A stretch of DNA of 64,000 nt from positions 186,001 through 250,000 of the forward strand of contig CBDCDT010000002.1 of NCBI GenBank assembly GCA_965215445.1, in the 5' to 3' direction. Each line of letters starts with the position of its first letter. Position 1 is the stretch's first letter. Shown here piece after piece: positions 1 to 8,295 of the stretch. Below the pieces are notes generated by a model. That model was not told where the DNA came from. It worked only from the letters and a program-made list of their open reading frames with translations, and made no database searches. A program made the translations under genes and the position numbers. Source of the DNA: CBDBLK01 sp965215445. GTDB lineage: Bacteria > Bdellovibrionota > Bacteriovoracia > Bacteriovoracales > Bacteriovoracaceae.

Positions 1-170
1 TAACGCCCCTGAACCCCAAGGCCGCCACCGTCCGAAAGCACTCCCGTAAATTCTACTCCCACCACTTTGCTCTGGGTAAGCATGGGATAGGAACTGTGGC
101 CAGAGCCACGCCCCAGGGCCAAAGGTGAAAAGAAAAGTAGGCTCACTAGCAAAACCAAGAAATTACGCAT
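1..170 (-). CDS. N-terminus of an exported protein (runs off the window)
   Basis: The complement of 168-170 is an ATG preceded by a strong ribosome site (GGAGG, about 7 nt upstream). The frame stays open to the window edge, giving about 56 residues. They begin with a clear signal peptide, MRNFLVLLVSLLFFSPLALG, followed by a Ser/Gly-rich stretch and a beta-like segment (SKVVGVEFTGVLSD). This fits a periplasmic or outer-membrane protein. The family cannot be named because most of the gene lies outside the window. Confidence 0.7.
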   Translation of the reverse strand, partial: MRNFLVLLVSLLFFSPLALGRGSGHSSYPMLTQSKVVGVEFTGVLSDGGGLGVQGR

Positions 171-314
171 CGCTTCAACCTCCGTAAAAAAAAGGGCCAT
201 CACCCCATCTCTTGAATGCAGTGTAATACAAAAAAACGCTTATGGCCAGAAGAGTCAACTTTTCATTGACAATTGACACTTCCAGGCCCTATTCTGGCGC
301 TTCCAAACGTCTAT

Positions 315-391
315 GGTGGCCGTAGTTCAGTCGGTAGAGCACCAGATTGTGATTCTGGTAGTCGTGGGTTCGAGCCCCATCGGCCACCCCA
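315..391 (+). tRNA. tRNA-His (GTG anticodon)
   Basis: A complete cloverleaf can be drawn. It has an extra 5' G (G-1) opposite the discriminator C, which is the hallmark of tRNA-His. The anticodon arm is CCAGA-TTGTGAT-TCTGG with GTG at 349-351, the T arm contains GGTTCGAGCCC, and CCA is encoded at 389-391. A recombinase remnant lies just downstream, so this tRNA may once have been an integration site. Confidence 0.95.
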
Positions 392-501
392 TTTGTCAAG
401 CTACTCGAACACTTTTCTAAATCTGGCCGAAATATCTCGATATTTCGGCATATTTCTAACCTTGCCTACTTGATTACTGCTTCAACCCTACTTTCTCTAC
501 G

Positions 502-813
502 TCAATTTCTCAAAATGCGATGAAGAAAGTCCGCCCTGAAAGTCCCAACTCTCTGATTTCCACCTCCTGCCTTAAACCTGGGAACTGTTATCCCATCTTC
601 ATTCAATTTTTTTGCGGCAAGGCTCAAAGATTCGTATTTCAAAAAGTAATCAAAGGCCTTAACAACTATTCCTTGAGTGGCCTCATCAATGGCCAAATGG
701 CCTGGATTATTGGGAATCAATTTATGGCCCAGAGGCACTGGGCCACCATTAGTTAATCCCCTGGCGGCCCGTATGCGTTGATTGGCCAAAACTCTTTTGG
801 TAATTCGCATCAA
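502..813 (-). pseudogene. serine-recombinase fragment (Recombinase domain remnant)
   Basis: The 103-residue reading frame matches the middle 'Recombinase' domain that follows the catalytic domain in large serine recombinases. Visible family features are GGPVPLGHKL near residue 25, IDEATQGIVVKAFDYFL, a SLAAKKLNEDGI helix and a final FLHRILRN. The catalytic N-terminal domain (with the nucleophilic serine) and the zinc-ribbon/coiled-coil C-terminus are missing, and stops flank the fragment. It is read as the relic of an integrated element near tRNA-His. Similar recombinase-like scraps occur at 59.1 and 60.1 kb. Confidence 0.7.
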
Positions 814-1000
814 AAAATGAAGAATTAAACAAGTCTTGTTCGGACTTGGATAACTTTGATAGGTTTTTATAAAATGTTGAGTCTAAGCAAATTACAATAC
901 CTACATCACTCTCAGCGTAAATGTTTGTACTATTGCCATACGACCCTTGGTGTGACCATGCTTGAAGTTAAGATTCAGAAATACCCATTGTTGGCCCCCG

Positions 1001-1963
1001 TTAAGAAAGAAGGGCCTTGATGCCCCCCTCTTGTTTAGCGTATGACTCACTTCCCCTCTGGTATAGTAGATTGAGCTTTACAAGGTCACTTTCCATTAAA
1101 TCGGTTGCCATCTCTGGCTGACTATATGTTTCACTAACACGAACAGTGGAAATATCCTTATAAAAAATAGAACGAAGCTGCTCCATTGATTTTATATTTA
1201 TATCAAGTGTTTTTTGAAGTAACTGAACACTAGGTAAATATTTTTTAAATCTCATACAAAGACTTGGTTTTGGTTCAGGATAAAACCCTACTCCAACACT
1301 AAGAACTCTTAGGTCTGATAGATTTTTTTCTGCGACCTTTACTGCGTCAGCTATTGCATAAAGAGTTGGATTATTAGCGCAATACCCACCATCAACTAGT
1401 TCAATATTATCACTCTTAGAGGTGGTGATGGTTTTGCGTTTAAAAAATGGATAAGCAGAGCATGAAGCTTGAATAGCATCGGCAATACAAACCCCAAACC
1501 CCGGAACGAAAGTCGCTTGACGGCCATGGGCTTGAGAAATATCGCTCTTAAAGATCATCGGTGTTTCCATTTGCCAATTAGTAGAAACAACTCCAATTCC
1601 AGTTTTTACATCATCAAATTTAGTGTTTTTGAAAATTTCGTTAGCGAGTTTTTTAAGAGCCGTTGATTTTTTCAATGGACTCTTACAAACCATCACCGTA
1701 GGTACATGAGTTTTATACAGTTTATGAATTTCAGCAACGCTTTTACCTTGTGCCAAGAGAGTTCCAATAATTGAGCCTGTACTTGTTCCGAAAATTAAAT
1801 CAAAACATTGATAGATTGGGCAACCAATCATTGCCTCAACTTCTTGCAAAACACCAAGCGTATAGAAACCTTTTGCTCCACCACCATCTAAACAGAGGAT
1901 ACGGTATTTTCCATCTTTTTTGAAATTATTTTTCCGTGTAGAGATGTTTTCGGATTGAATCAT
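1001..1963 (-). CDS. patatin-like phospholipase
   Basis: This 320-residue protein has the complete patatin lipase core. It shows the oxyanion motif DGGGAKG (residues 26-32), the nucleophile elbow GTSTG (Ser61) and the second catalytic residue in DGGYCANNP (Asp191). Patatin hydrolases cleave acyl chains from membrane phospholipids through a Ser-Asp dyad. No signal peptide or membrane segment is seen, so it is probably cytosolic. The start is the ATG four bases after GAGG. It stands alone, with no nucleotide cyclase next to it, so a role as a CBASS effector (CapV type) is not supported by context. Its neighbours, a recombinase relic and an A+T-rich spacer, suggest an acquired gene. Confidence 0.85.
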   Translation of the reverse strand: MIQSENISTRKNNFKKDGKYRILCLDGGGAKGFYTLGVLQEVEAMIGCPIYQCFDLIFGTSTGSIIGTLLAQGKSVAEIHKLYKTHVPTVMVCKSPLKKSTALKKLANEIFKNTKFDDVKTGIGVVSTNWQMETPMIFKSDISQAHGRQATFVPGFGVCIADAIQASCSAYPFFKRKTITTSKSDNIELVDGGYCANNPTLYAIADAVKVAEKNLSDLRVLSVGVGFYPEPKPSLCMRFKKYLPSVQLLQKTLDINIKSMEQLRSIFYKDISTVRVSETYSQPEMATDLMESDLVKLNLLYQRGSESYAKQEGGIKALLS

Positions 1964-2388
1964 ATTTCCTCAATTTCTTCTTCCTATTTATTTTTATAAA
2001 CTTCTTAAGAGAGATTATTAGGGCGTTAATTTTTACTAAACCTTCTTCAAACTTCTCTTAGCATATAAGACTTTCATTGATGCAGCGCATTTAATCATTA
2101 CCAATTAGAGAGGAGTAAGGAAAAGTGCTTGCTGAATAAATTTAGCATTAATTGTTTAGAGTATTCTCCTCAAACCTTTTTGTCAAACTCACCACCAATT
2201 CAGTTCCGGTCTCCAAAGTGACACATCCCCGATTCGTTTCTGGTCCTCTAACCTTGCGTCTGGCCTCTGCTTTACTGGTGGCGGCAAAGGCACTAAGCAT
2301 GGCGTTTTTCATACTGCTTTTGGGATGAACTTCGTAGCTAAAATAAAGTTTAGGAAGTAAATGCTTGGTTCCTGAAAAGATTATTAGT
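1964..2388. other. 425-bp spacer with no clear gene
   Basis: The spacer separates the patatin gene from the formylglycine-enzyme-like gene, both on the minus strand. The right half carries a minus-strand reading frame that looks coding (next entry). The left half (about 1964-2147) is A+T-rich and should hold the patatin promoter. I see no convincing -35/-10 pair, hairpin or repeat. Confidence 0.5.
2148..2312 (-). other. possible small or degenerate reading frame
   Basis: On the complement an open frame runs from about 2404 to a TAA at 2148-2150. Its first ATG is at 2312, giving 54 residues (starting MKNAMLSAFAATSKAEARRK). Composition is protein-like (Ala/Lys/Arg helix, then a Thr/Glu/Val strand region). 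However, no ribosome site precedes the ATG, and in-frame codons upstream lack a start. It may be the tail of a broken gene. I do not recognise a family. Confidence 0.25.
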
Positions 2389-3252
2389 TCAAAGACTCCT
2401 CACCAAACGAAAACCAACACTGTCAACTCTGGCCATATTGCCTTCATAAAAACGATTTGCAGAACGCAGGGAAAACTCGTAATCGTACCAACCACCACCA
2501 CGAATAACGTGTCTGTTGGCAATAGCGGTCTGAAATGGATCGGGGCCTGCATAAAACGGGTCGCGGCCACTGGTCAAACTCCTAGCATAACTATCGTACA
2601 CATACTCCCACACATTGCCGTACATATCGTACAATCCGTAGGGATTGGCCTTCCTTTGCCCTGCTGGATGTGTCTTATTTTCAGAATTGTCGTAAAACCA
2701 AGCGTAATCTTCCAGGCCTAAACTCTCTTCCCCAAAAAAATAAGCGGTTTTGCTTCTTCCTCGCGCAGCGTACTCCCATTCCGCCTCTGAGGGTAAACGG
2801 TAACACCCCTTAAAATCGGTCGGAGTTCCGTTACAATTGTTTAATCCTTCTCTTTCATTGCGCCTGCGAATATAAGTTTGAACCAAATTCCAAGAAGCAC
2901 TCTCCAAGGGAAGATCGGGACACAAGTCCTCTCCGTCAAGTAGCATATGATTGGCGCAATGTCTTGGCATCTTAAAACGTGACGGATTTTTCTTCATAAC
3001 ATCGACCCACATTCTCTGGGTCACCTCTGTCGTCATAATTTCAAAGGGCCTGGAAATGGTGACCTCAACCTGGCCTTCATCATTGTCTCTGTTTGTTTCG
3101 CTTTTCGGACTTCCCATCAGAAAGCTTCCCGCTTCAATCCTTTGAAAAAACAACTCTGGCCTGGAAATTTGCTGCGCACTTGCCTGGCCCAAACCGGAAA
3201 ACAAGCACACCCAGATCGCAAACACAAAAGAGAAAAAACTCAAAAAAACCAT
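2389..3252 (-). CDS. exported formylglycine-generating-enzyme-like (SUMF1/FGE-sulfatase) domain protein
   Basis: The protein contains the C-type-lectin-like FGE fold. Motifs in order are EAGSFLMGSP, the MTTEVTQRMWVDV segment, YRLPSEAEWEYAARG, NPYGLYDMYGNVWEYVYD, RGGGWYDYEFSLRSANR and the terminal VGFRLVR. An N-terminal hydrophobic stretch ending in QASAQ is a signal peptide, so the ATG at 3252 just before it is preferred to one 22 codons upstream. Family members either convert a sulfatase cysteine to formylglycine or serve as binding or scaffold modules. Which one applies is unknown, and no sulfatase is adjacent. Confidence 0.85.
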   Translation of the reverse strand: MVFLSFFSFVFAIWVCLFSGLGQASAQQISRPELFFQRIEAGSFLMGSPKSETNRDNDEGQVEVTISRPFEIMTTEVTQRMWVDVMKKNPSRFKMPRHCANHMLLDGEDLCPDLPLESASWNLVQTYIRRRNEREGLNNCNGTPTDFKGCYRLPSEAEWEYAARGRSKTAYFFGEESLGLEDYAWFYDNSENKTHPAGQRKANPYGLYDMYGNVWEYVYDSYARSLTSGRDPFYAGPDPFQTAIANRHVIRGGGWYDYEFSLRSANRFYEGNMARVDSVGFRLVRSL

Positions 3253-3514
3253 CTCGGCCCCCCGTGTAGCACTATTGCCTGGAACTTGGCACACAAATTT
3301 AATCGTAGATATTTCCATTCAATAAATCCAGAAACATAACGCATCAAAAACTTCTTTTTACTTCCAATTAAACAATGCATAATGCATCTTGACTTCTTAT
3401 AAGCCGAAGACTATCCTCCATGTTAAATTTTTAGACCTTGACTGGGGTTTGCCAGTCCTGCCAGCATCGGCCCGGCCACTCCGTTTTCTGCAATGCATAA
3501 TTGGAAAATTTTTC

Positions 3515-4261
3515 ATGATTGAAGTCCAAAGTCTTACAAAAATCTTTACCAAGGAAAATATCAAGGCCGTCAATTCCGTCTCTTTCAAATTGGGAAAGGG
3601 ACAAGTCGGCTGCCTGATTGGCACCAGTGGATGCGGAAAAACGACGACCTTAAAAATCATCAACCGGCTGATTGAACCGACTTCTGGAAAAGTTTTTGTA
3701 GGTGGCCTTAACGCCAATTCCAGCGACCCGATAAAATGGCGGCGAAGAATAGGCTACGTCATCCAAAAGGCCGGATTGTTGCCCCACTTGACCGTCAAAC
3801 AAAATATTTCCCTGCTTTCAAAAATTCTCAAGAGAGACAAGCGTTTTATCACCGATAGGGTTCGTGAATTGATGGACATCGTGAATATGCCCTACGATAA
3901 ATACAGCGATCGCTATCCGGCAGAACTCAGTGGCGGCCAACAGCAAAGAGTTGGCATCGCCCGCGCTTTAATGGAAGACCCACCCGTCATGCTTATGGAT
4001 GAACCCTTTAGTGCCTTAGACCCCATCACCAAAAGGGATTTGTATGAGGAATTTATTCACCTCAATCAAAAACTCAACAAGACCATTCTACTCGTCACTC
4101 ACGATATTGATGAGGCCTCCAAACTGGGCGACAAAATCATACTCATGGATAAAGGGCGCATTATTCAAACTGGCCCAAAAGATGATTTTATCAACAATCC
4201 CCAAAATAAATTTGTTGCCAGTTTTACCAAGGAAATGACTAATGAAACGACTGATGAATAA
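3515..4261 (+). CDS. osmoprotectant-type ABC transporter ATPase
   Basis: This 248-residue ABC ATPase has Walker A GTSGCGKTT, signature LSGGQQQRVGIARAL, Walker B VMLMDEPFSALD and the H-loop VTHDIDEA. It resembles the OpuCA/ProV group that drives uptake of glycine betaine, choline or carnitine, but lacks their C-terminal CBS domains. The start chosen is the ATG of MIEVQSLTKIF, which matches family N-termini; the 42 upstream in-frame codons have no family resemblance. The next gene begins 20 nt before this one ends, so the two are translationally coupled and form one transporter. Confidence 0.88.
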   Translation: MIEVQSLTKIFTKENIKAVNSVSFKLGKGQVGCLIGTSGCGKTTTLKIINRLIEPTSGKVFVGGLNANSSDPIKWRRRIGYVIQKAGLLPHLTVKQNISLLSKILKRDKRFITDRVRELMDIVNMPYDKYSDRYPAELSGGQQQRVGIARALMEDPPVMLMDEPFSALDPITKRDLYEEFIHLNQKLNKTILLVTHDIDEASKLGDKIILMDKGRIIQTGPKDDFINNPQNKFVASFTKEMTNETTDE

Positions 4262-5819
4262 AATAATTTTATACTGTTGGGGAATCGCCATACTGGGTGT
4301 TTCCCAAATTACGGCATCAGAGAAAATTACAATTGGGTCAAAAATTTTCAGCGAATCCATCATTTTGGGAGAAATGTTATCCATCTTGTTGGAAGAAAAC
4401 CACTCTTTGCCGGTAGAAAAAAAACTGGCCCTGGGAGGCACTCAGGTCGCCTTTAGTGCCCTTGAATCCGGTGGCATTGACGTTTATCCCGAGTACACTG
4501 GAACCGGACATGTCGTCATCCTGAAAAAAAAGGAACGGGAAACAAACCCGGAAAAGGTTTATCAAATTGTACGCGATGAATTTGAAAAAAAATGGGGAAT
4601 TATTTGGTCTGCGCCTTTAGGGTTTAATAACACTTATGCGGTGGCAGTAAGAGCAAGCGATCCTCAATTTAGAGATATAAAAACAATTTCCCAATTAAAG
4701 GGAAAACTTCGCAATGTTAAATACGCTGCCGCATACGAATTCATGGCCAGAGAAGATGGCCACGATCAAATGGTAAAATCCTATGGTCTGAATTTTAGTC
4801 CAGAAAATGTCATTTCCATGGAGGCGGGACTCATGTATTCCGCCGTTAAAGAAGAGCAAGTTGATATGATTGTCTCCTATTCCACGGATGGGAGGATTGG
4901 TGCTTATGACCTGCGCTTGCTGGAAGATGATAATAATTTTTTCCCTCCTTACCATGCCGCCTTTATTACCAGAGGAAATACCTTAAAAAAATATCCCAAG
5001 CTGGAACTGGCCATACAAGCTCTGGAGGGACAAATTAATGAATTGGAAATGACCAAGATGAACGATTTGGTAGATCGTTTGAACGAATCCCCTCACACTG
5101 TCGCTAAAAACTTTTTAATCAAAAAGGGTTTGATAAAAGGAATAGTCTCAACGACTCAAACCGATTTGGGATTTTTAAGTTATTTTTTGAGTGAAAAAGA
5201 TTATTTATTAAAGATTCTCCGTGAACATCTGGTGCTGTCTTTTGGATCATTGATTCTGGCCTTTTTTCTATCGCTGCCCGTGGGAATCATGCTTACCCGC
5301 TACCAATCCATGGGCAAGGTGGTTTTCCCCATTATCAATACGATCCAAACAATCCCAAGTTTGGCACTGCTCGGTTTTCTCATTCCGGTAGTGGGCATCG
5401 GAACCGTTCCCGCCTTATTGGCGCTGTTCCTCTATTCCCTGCTTCCGCTAGTAAGAAATACTTATACGGGCATCCTGAGTGTGGACAAAACCTATATTGA
5501 TGCCTCTCGTGGAATGGGCCTTACCGGATGGCAAATTCTCTTCAAAGTTGAAATTCCTCTGGCCTTGCCAATTATCATCGCCGGAGTCAGAACCGCTACC
5601 GCCATTGTGATAGGAACGGCGACTCTGGCGGCCCTGGTTGGTGCTGGGGGCCTGGGCGATCCTATCTTTCGCGGGATTTCCACCGTCAATTCAGACCTCA
5701 TTTTGTTGGGGGCCATTCCCGCCGCCCTGCTGGTCGTTGTCGTCGATAAACTGATTGGCATTTCAGAAAACCTATTGGTTTCAGAAGGGTTGCGCCTACA
5801 AAATAGAATGCGAACGTAA
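4242..5819 (+). CDS. osmoprotectant ABC transporter: substrate-binding protein fused to permease
   Basis: This 525-residue protein starts with a signal sequence (ending QITAS). A periplasmic quaternary-amine binding domain follows, with ITIGSKIFSESIILGEM, LGGTQVAFSALESGGIDVYPEYTGTG and an extended type II periplasmic-binding fold to about residue 290. After about residue 320 comes a multi-spanning permease domain. Its EAA-like loop is near DASRGMGLTGWQILFKVEIPLALP, and it ends with a GGLGDPI helix. Such binding-protein/permease fusions are known in the OpuC/choline-uptake family. The ATG at 4242 has AAGGA nine bases upstream and overlaps the ATPase gene. The 3' end overlaps the convergent TauE gene by 24 nt. 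Confidence 0.88.
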   Translation: MKRLMNKIILYCWGIAILGVSQITASEKITIGSKIFSESIILGEMLSILLEENHSLPVEKKLALGGTQVAFSALESGGIDVYPEYTGTGHVVILKKKERETNPEKVYQIVRDEFEKKWGIIWSAPLGFNNTYAVAVRASDPQFRDIKTISQLKGKLRNVKYAAAYEFMAREDGHDQMVKSYGLNFSPENVISMEAGLMYSAVKEEQVDMIVSYSTDGRIGAYDLRLLEDDNNFFPPYHAAFITRGNTLKKYPKLELAIQALEGQINELEMTKMNDLVDRLNESPHTVAKNFLIKKGLIKGIVSTTQTDLGFLSYFLSEKDYLLKILREHLVLSFGSLILAFFLSLPVGIMLTRYQSMGKVVFPIINTIQTIPSLALLGFLIPVVGIGTVPALLALFLYSLLPLVRNTYTGILSVDKTYIDASRGMGLTGWQILFKVEIPLALPIIIAGVRTATAIVIGTATLAALVGAGGLGDPIFRGISTVNSDLILLGAIPAALLVVVVDKLIGISENLLVSEGLRLQNRMRT

Positions 5820-6566
5820 AAAATCAAACATTAACTTTCCCGACACTAAAAAAACTAAAATGGCCGTCAGTTTGCGCAAGTAATTTCCCGGTATACAAAA
5901 ATTGCACAGCCAACTGCCAAGTTGGCCCCCTAGAAAAACGCTTAAATAAAGTGGATATAAAACCAAAATGGCGTCTGGAGTCTGTAATTTTTGAACTTGC
6001 CCGATAAGGCCAAAAAAGGAATTAATAACAATAAAAGCGCTGGCGGTAGCGGCAATTTTTTTTTCTGTTCCCCACCTTAAGGTATAGAGAATTGGTGCCA
6101 AAAAAACTCCTCCCCCTATTCCAGTCAGGCCAGCAGTGAGGCCTAAAACTCCACCAATAATCGCTGAAGGCATCCATGGAAGTGCTATTCCTTGATACCC
6201 ATCGAATCTCTTTTTATCAAAGAAGGCCATTCTCATTCCGATAATGAAGAAAGTTGTCGCCAAAATGAGTTGAAACGACGACTTATCCAAAGGAATAAGG
6301 CCACCCAAAAAAGAGCAGGGAATTGATAAAACGATAAAGGGAAACAAAAATTTCAAATCGAGATGATCATTTTTCCAAAAACGAAACGTATTGCCTGCCG
6401 CTACTATCATGTTACAAAACAAGGCCGCTGGCGGTATTATCTCAAAGGGAATAGAAAAAAGCACCATTAAGGCGATATAACTGCTTGCCCCGCCAAATCC
6501 AATACAGGCGTACATTGTCGCCACCGCAAAAAAGATGGGGACTAAAAAAGAAAAGGTTTCCCACAC
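5796..6566 (-). CDS. TauE/SafE-family membrane permease
   Basis: This is a polytopic protein of about 256 residues with the TauE/SafE pattern: ACIGFGGASS in an early helix and its inverted-repeat partner LTGIGGGVFLAPIL in the second half. The family exports sulfite, sulfoacetate or related small anions. The preferred start is the GTG at 6566, which shares its first base with the TAG stop of the preceding gene (TAGTG), a coupled arrangement; a TTG 13 codons upstream is also possible. As the last gene of the nap/molybdopterin operon it could move a sulfur-containing or oxyanion substrate linked to cofactor synthesis. That is inference only. Confidence 0.75.
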   Translation of the reverse strand: MWETFSFLVPIFFAVATMYACIGFGGASSYIALMVLFSIPFEIIPPAALFCNMIVAAGNTFRFWKNDHLDLKFLFPFIVLSIPCSFLGGLIPLDKSSFQLILATTFFIIGMRMAFFDKKRFDGYQGIALPWMPSAIIGGVLGLTAGLTGIGGGVFLAPILYTLRWGTEKKIAATASAFIVINSFFGLIGQVQKLQTPDAILVLYPLYLSVFLGGQLGSWLCNFCIPGNYLRKLTAILVFLVSGKLMFDFLRSHSIL

Positions 6567-7633
6567 TATATCAAGGCCTTCAATCCTCCAGAAAGAGAAT
6601 AGCAATTTTTATAATTCTGCTTTCTCAAAGAAGTGACCAATGAATTACTTCTTACACCACTGGCACAAAAAAAGAGATAGTTCTGATCATGAGAAAGGTT
6701 TTTTTTCCAGCCTTCCACTTGAGAATAAGGCAGGCGGGTAACCTTATATTGCTCAACTATATCTTGATGAGAATATTCACCCCATTCGCGAATATCTATC
6801 ATTTGATAATCTCGATCATTCAATCTACTTAATTCAAAACTCTTTTTCTCCAGGCCATGGAGCTTTTCTAAAATATGAAAAGAAGGAGGTTGTGAACAGA
6901 GAGAGCAATGCTCATTTTTTTTCCAACGAAACTTTTGAACTTCCATATTCATAAAATCAAAACACAATGTCTGAATGGATAAATCTTTTCCGAGATCCAA
7001 CAAAAGATTTAGAGATGCTGTCGCCTGTAGAGTTCCCAAATTTCCTGCGATAGCACCCATAATGCCCACGTCTCTGCAAGTTCCGCTTGTAACTGGTGTA
7101 TGCGAATCTTCACACAAACAGCGCCAACAACCAAGGTTCCTTTTTTGTAAAAAGGGAAAAATCTGGATTTGGCCTTCATACTGATACAATGCCGCCTGAA
7201 CCAAGTCTTTTTGATACAACCAGGCACAGTCGTGAAGCAGGTATTTTGTTTTTAAATCATCACAACAGTCAACGATAAAATCAAAATCCCTCAATAATTC
7301 CTGGCAGTTTTGAATGGTCATTTCTTCCACTAAAGAATCAACCTGAATAAAGGGGTTTTGCAGGCGAATTTTAGAGGCCAAAACTTCAGCTTTAGATCGT
7401 CCTATATCCTGAGGAGTAAAGCAGACCTGCCGATTGAGATTGCTTGCTTCCACTTTATCAAAATCGACAATGGCCATTTTGCCAATTCCTGCCGCTGCCA
7501 AATAAGTGGACACGGGATGTCCCAGCCCCCCCGCTCCAACCACCAACACTTTAGCGCAGGCAAGTTTTTTTTGTCCGACTATTCCGACCTCTTTTAAGAT
7601 AATTTGGCGGGAATAATAATCATTGATTTGCAT
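6566..7633 (-). CDS. moeB: MoaD-activating adenylyltransferase with C-terminal rhodanese domain
   Basis: The N-terminal E1/ThiF-type domain has the nucleotide loop GAGGLGHPVSTYLAAAG and ASNLNRQ, and two zinc CxxC pairs (CWRCLC and CSLCSQ). The last 90 residues form a rhodanese domain with an active-site loop FCASGVRS. By family knowledge it adenylates the MoaD C-terminal glycine, and the rhodanese cysteine can supply sulfur, as in MoeZ/MOCS3. The ATG at 7633 (MQINDYYSRQI) is the family N-terminus and overlaps the moaE stop by 14 nt; the 70 upstream codons are moaE in another frame. Confidence 0.9.
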   Translation of the reverse strand: MQINDYYSRQIILKEVGIVGQKKLACAKVLVVGAGGLGHPVSTYLAAAGIGKMAIVDFDKVEASNLNRQVCFTPQDIGRSKAEVLASKIRLQNPFIQVDSLVEEMTIQNCQELLRDFDFIVDCCDDLKTKYLLHDCAWLYQKDLVQAALYQYEGQIQIFPFLQKRNLGCWRCLCEDSHTPVTSGTCRDVGIMGAIAGNLGTLQATASLNLLLDLGKDLSIQTLCFDFMNMEVQKFRWKKNEHCSLCSQPPSFHILEKLHGLEKKSFELSRLNDRDYQMIDIREWGEYSHQDIVEQYKVTRLPYSQVEGWKKNLSHDQNYLFFCASGVRSNSLVTSLRKQNYKNCYSLSGGLKALI

Positions 7634-8054
7634 GATAGTGTTTACAAAAAACCCATTCAGCAGGGCCTTTAATGTAATGCTCTTTTTTCCAAATGGGTAT
7701 ATCCGTTTTGATATGGTCGATAATATAACGGCAGGCCTTGAAAGCGGCGTCCCTGTGAAAAGAGGCCACCCCCACCCAAACGGCAATTTCACCAATTTGC
7801 AAATGCCCTTCCCGATGAATGGCACAGGCCTTGGAAAATTCAAAAAGCTGTCTGGCCTTTTCCATAATTTTTTTCCCCTCTTTTAAGGCCATGTCTCGAT
7901 AGCATTGGTATTCCAAAGAACGCACCTGATGGCCTTGGTTGTGGTTTCTAACGTGGCCAGAAAAACAGGCCGTGCCTCCGCAAGCGGGGTCTGACAATTT
8001 TTCCACGAAAATTTGAGGGATAATGACTTCGCTTGTAACCTCAAAAAAAAGCAT
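7620..8054 (-). CDS. moaE: molybdopterin synthase catalytic subunit MoaE
   Basis: This 144-residue protein has MoaE hallmarks: FSGHVRNHNQGHQVRSLEYQ near residue 35, HREGHLQIGEIAVWVGVASF, then RDAAFKACRYIIDHIKTDIP and the catalytic-lysine region WKKEHY. It transfers sulfur from MoaD thiocarboxylate to precursor Z (cPMP) to make molybdopterin. The start is the ATG at 8054. It follows the moaD TAA by one base and uses the GGAGGG inside the last moaD codons as its ribosome site. An upstream in-frame ATG (8069) lies inside moaD. Confidence 0.92.
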   Translation of the reverse strand: MLFFEVTSEVIIPQIFVEKLSDPACGGTACFSGHVRNHNQGHQVRSLEYQCYRDMALKEGKKIMEKARQLFEFSKACAIHREGHLQIGEIAVWVGVASFHRDAAFKACRYIIDHIKTDIPIWKKEHYIKGPAEWVFCKHYHANQ

Positions 8055-8055
8055 A

Positions 8056-8295
8056 TTACCCTCCTGCAACAGGAGGAATAAAAACGACGGTATCCATTTC
8101 TTTTAAAACTTTGGAAAAAGTTGCATATTCCTCATTAACGGCAACTTTCAAATGTTGATACTCACCGTTTAGGCCATACTCCCGACAGATATGGGAAAAT
8201 AATTCCTCGGCAGTAGAGGCATTTGTCTCCCAGATTTCTTCAGTTTTTCCCACCGCCTCCCTCATCGAAGCAAAATATTTGATTTTGATTTTCAT
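8056..8295 (-). CDS. moaD: molybdopterin synthase sulfur-carrier subunit MoaD
   Basis: This 79-residue ubiquitin-fold protein begins MKIKIKYFASMREAVGK and ends VFIPPVAGG. The terminal Gly-Gly is the residue pair adenylated by MoeB and turned into a thiocarboxylate. Length and both ends match MoaD. The ATG overlaps the stop of the MobBA gene (ATGA). It works with MoaE, encoded immediately downstream. Confidence 0.93.
   Translation of the reverse strand: MKIKIKYFASMREAVGKTEEIWETNASTAEELFSHICREYGLNGEYQHLKVAVNEEYATFSKVLKEMDTVVFIPPVAGG

Noticed and set aside
1001..1963. Patatin as effector of a CBASS anti-phage system
   Set aside because: No nucleotide cyclase, Cap2/Cap3 or other CBASS gene is near; only the lipase is present.
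2389..3252. Sulfatase maturation pair
   Set aside because: The protein is FGE-like but no sulfatase gene is in the window, and the protein is exported, unlike most anaerobic-type maturation enzymes.
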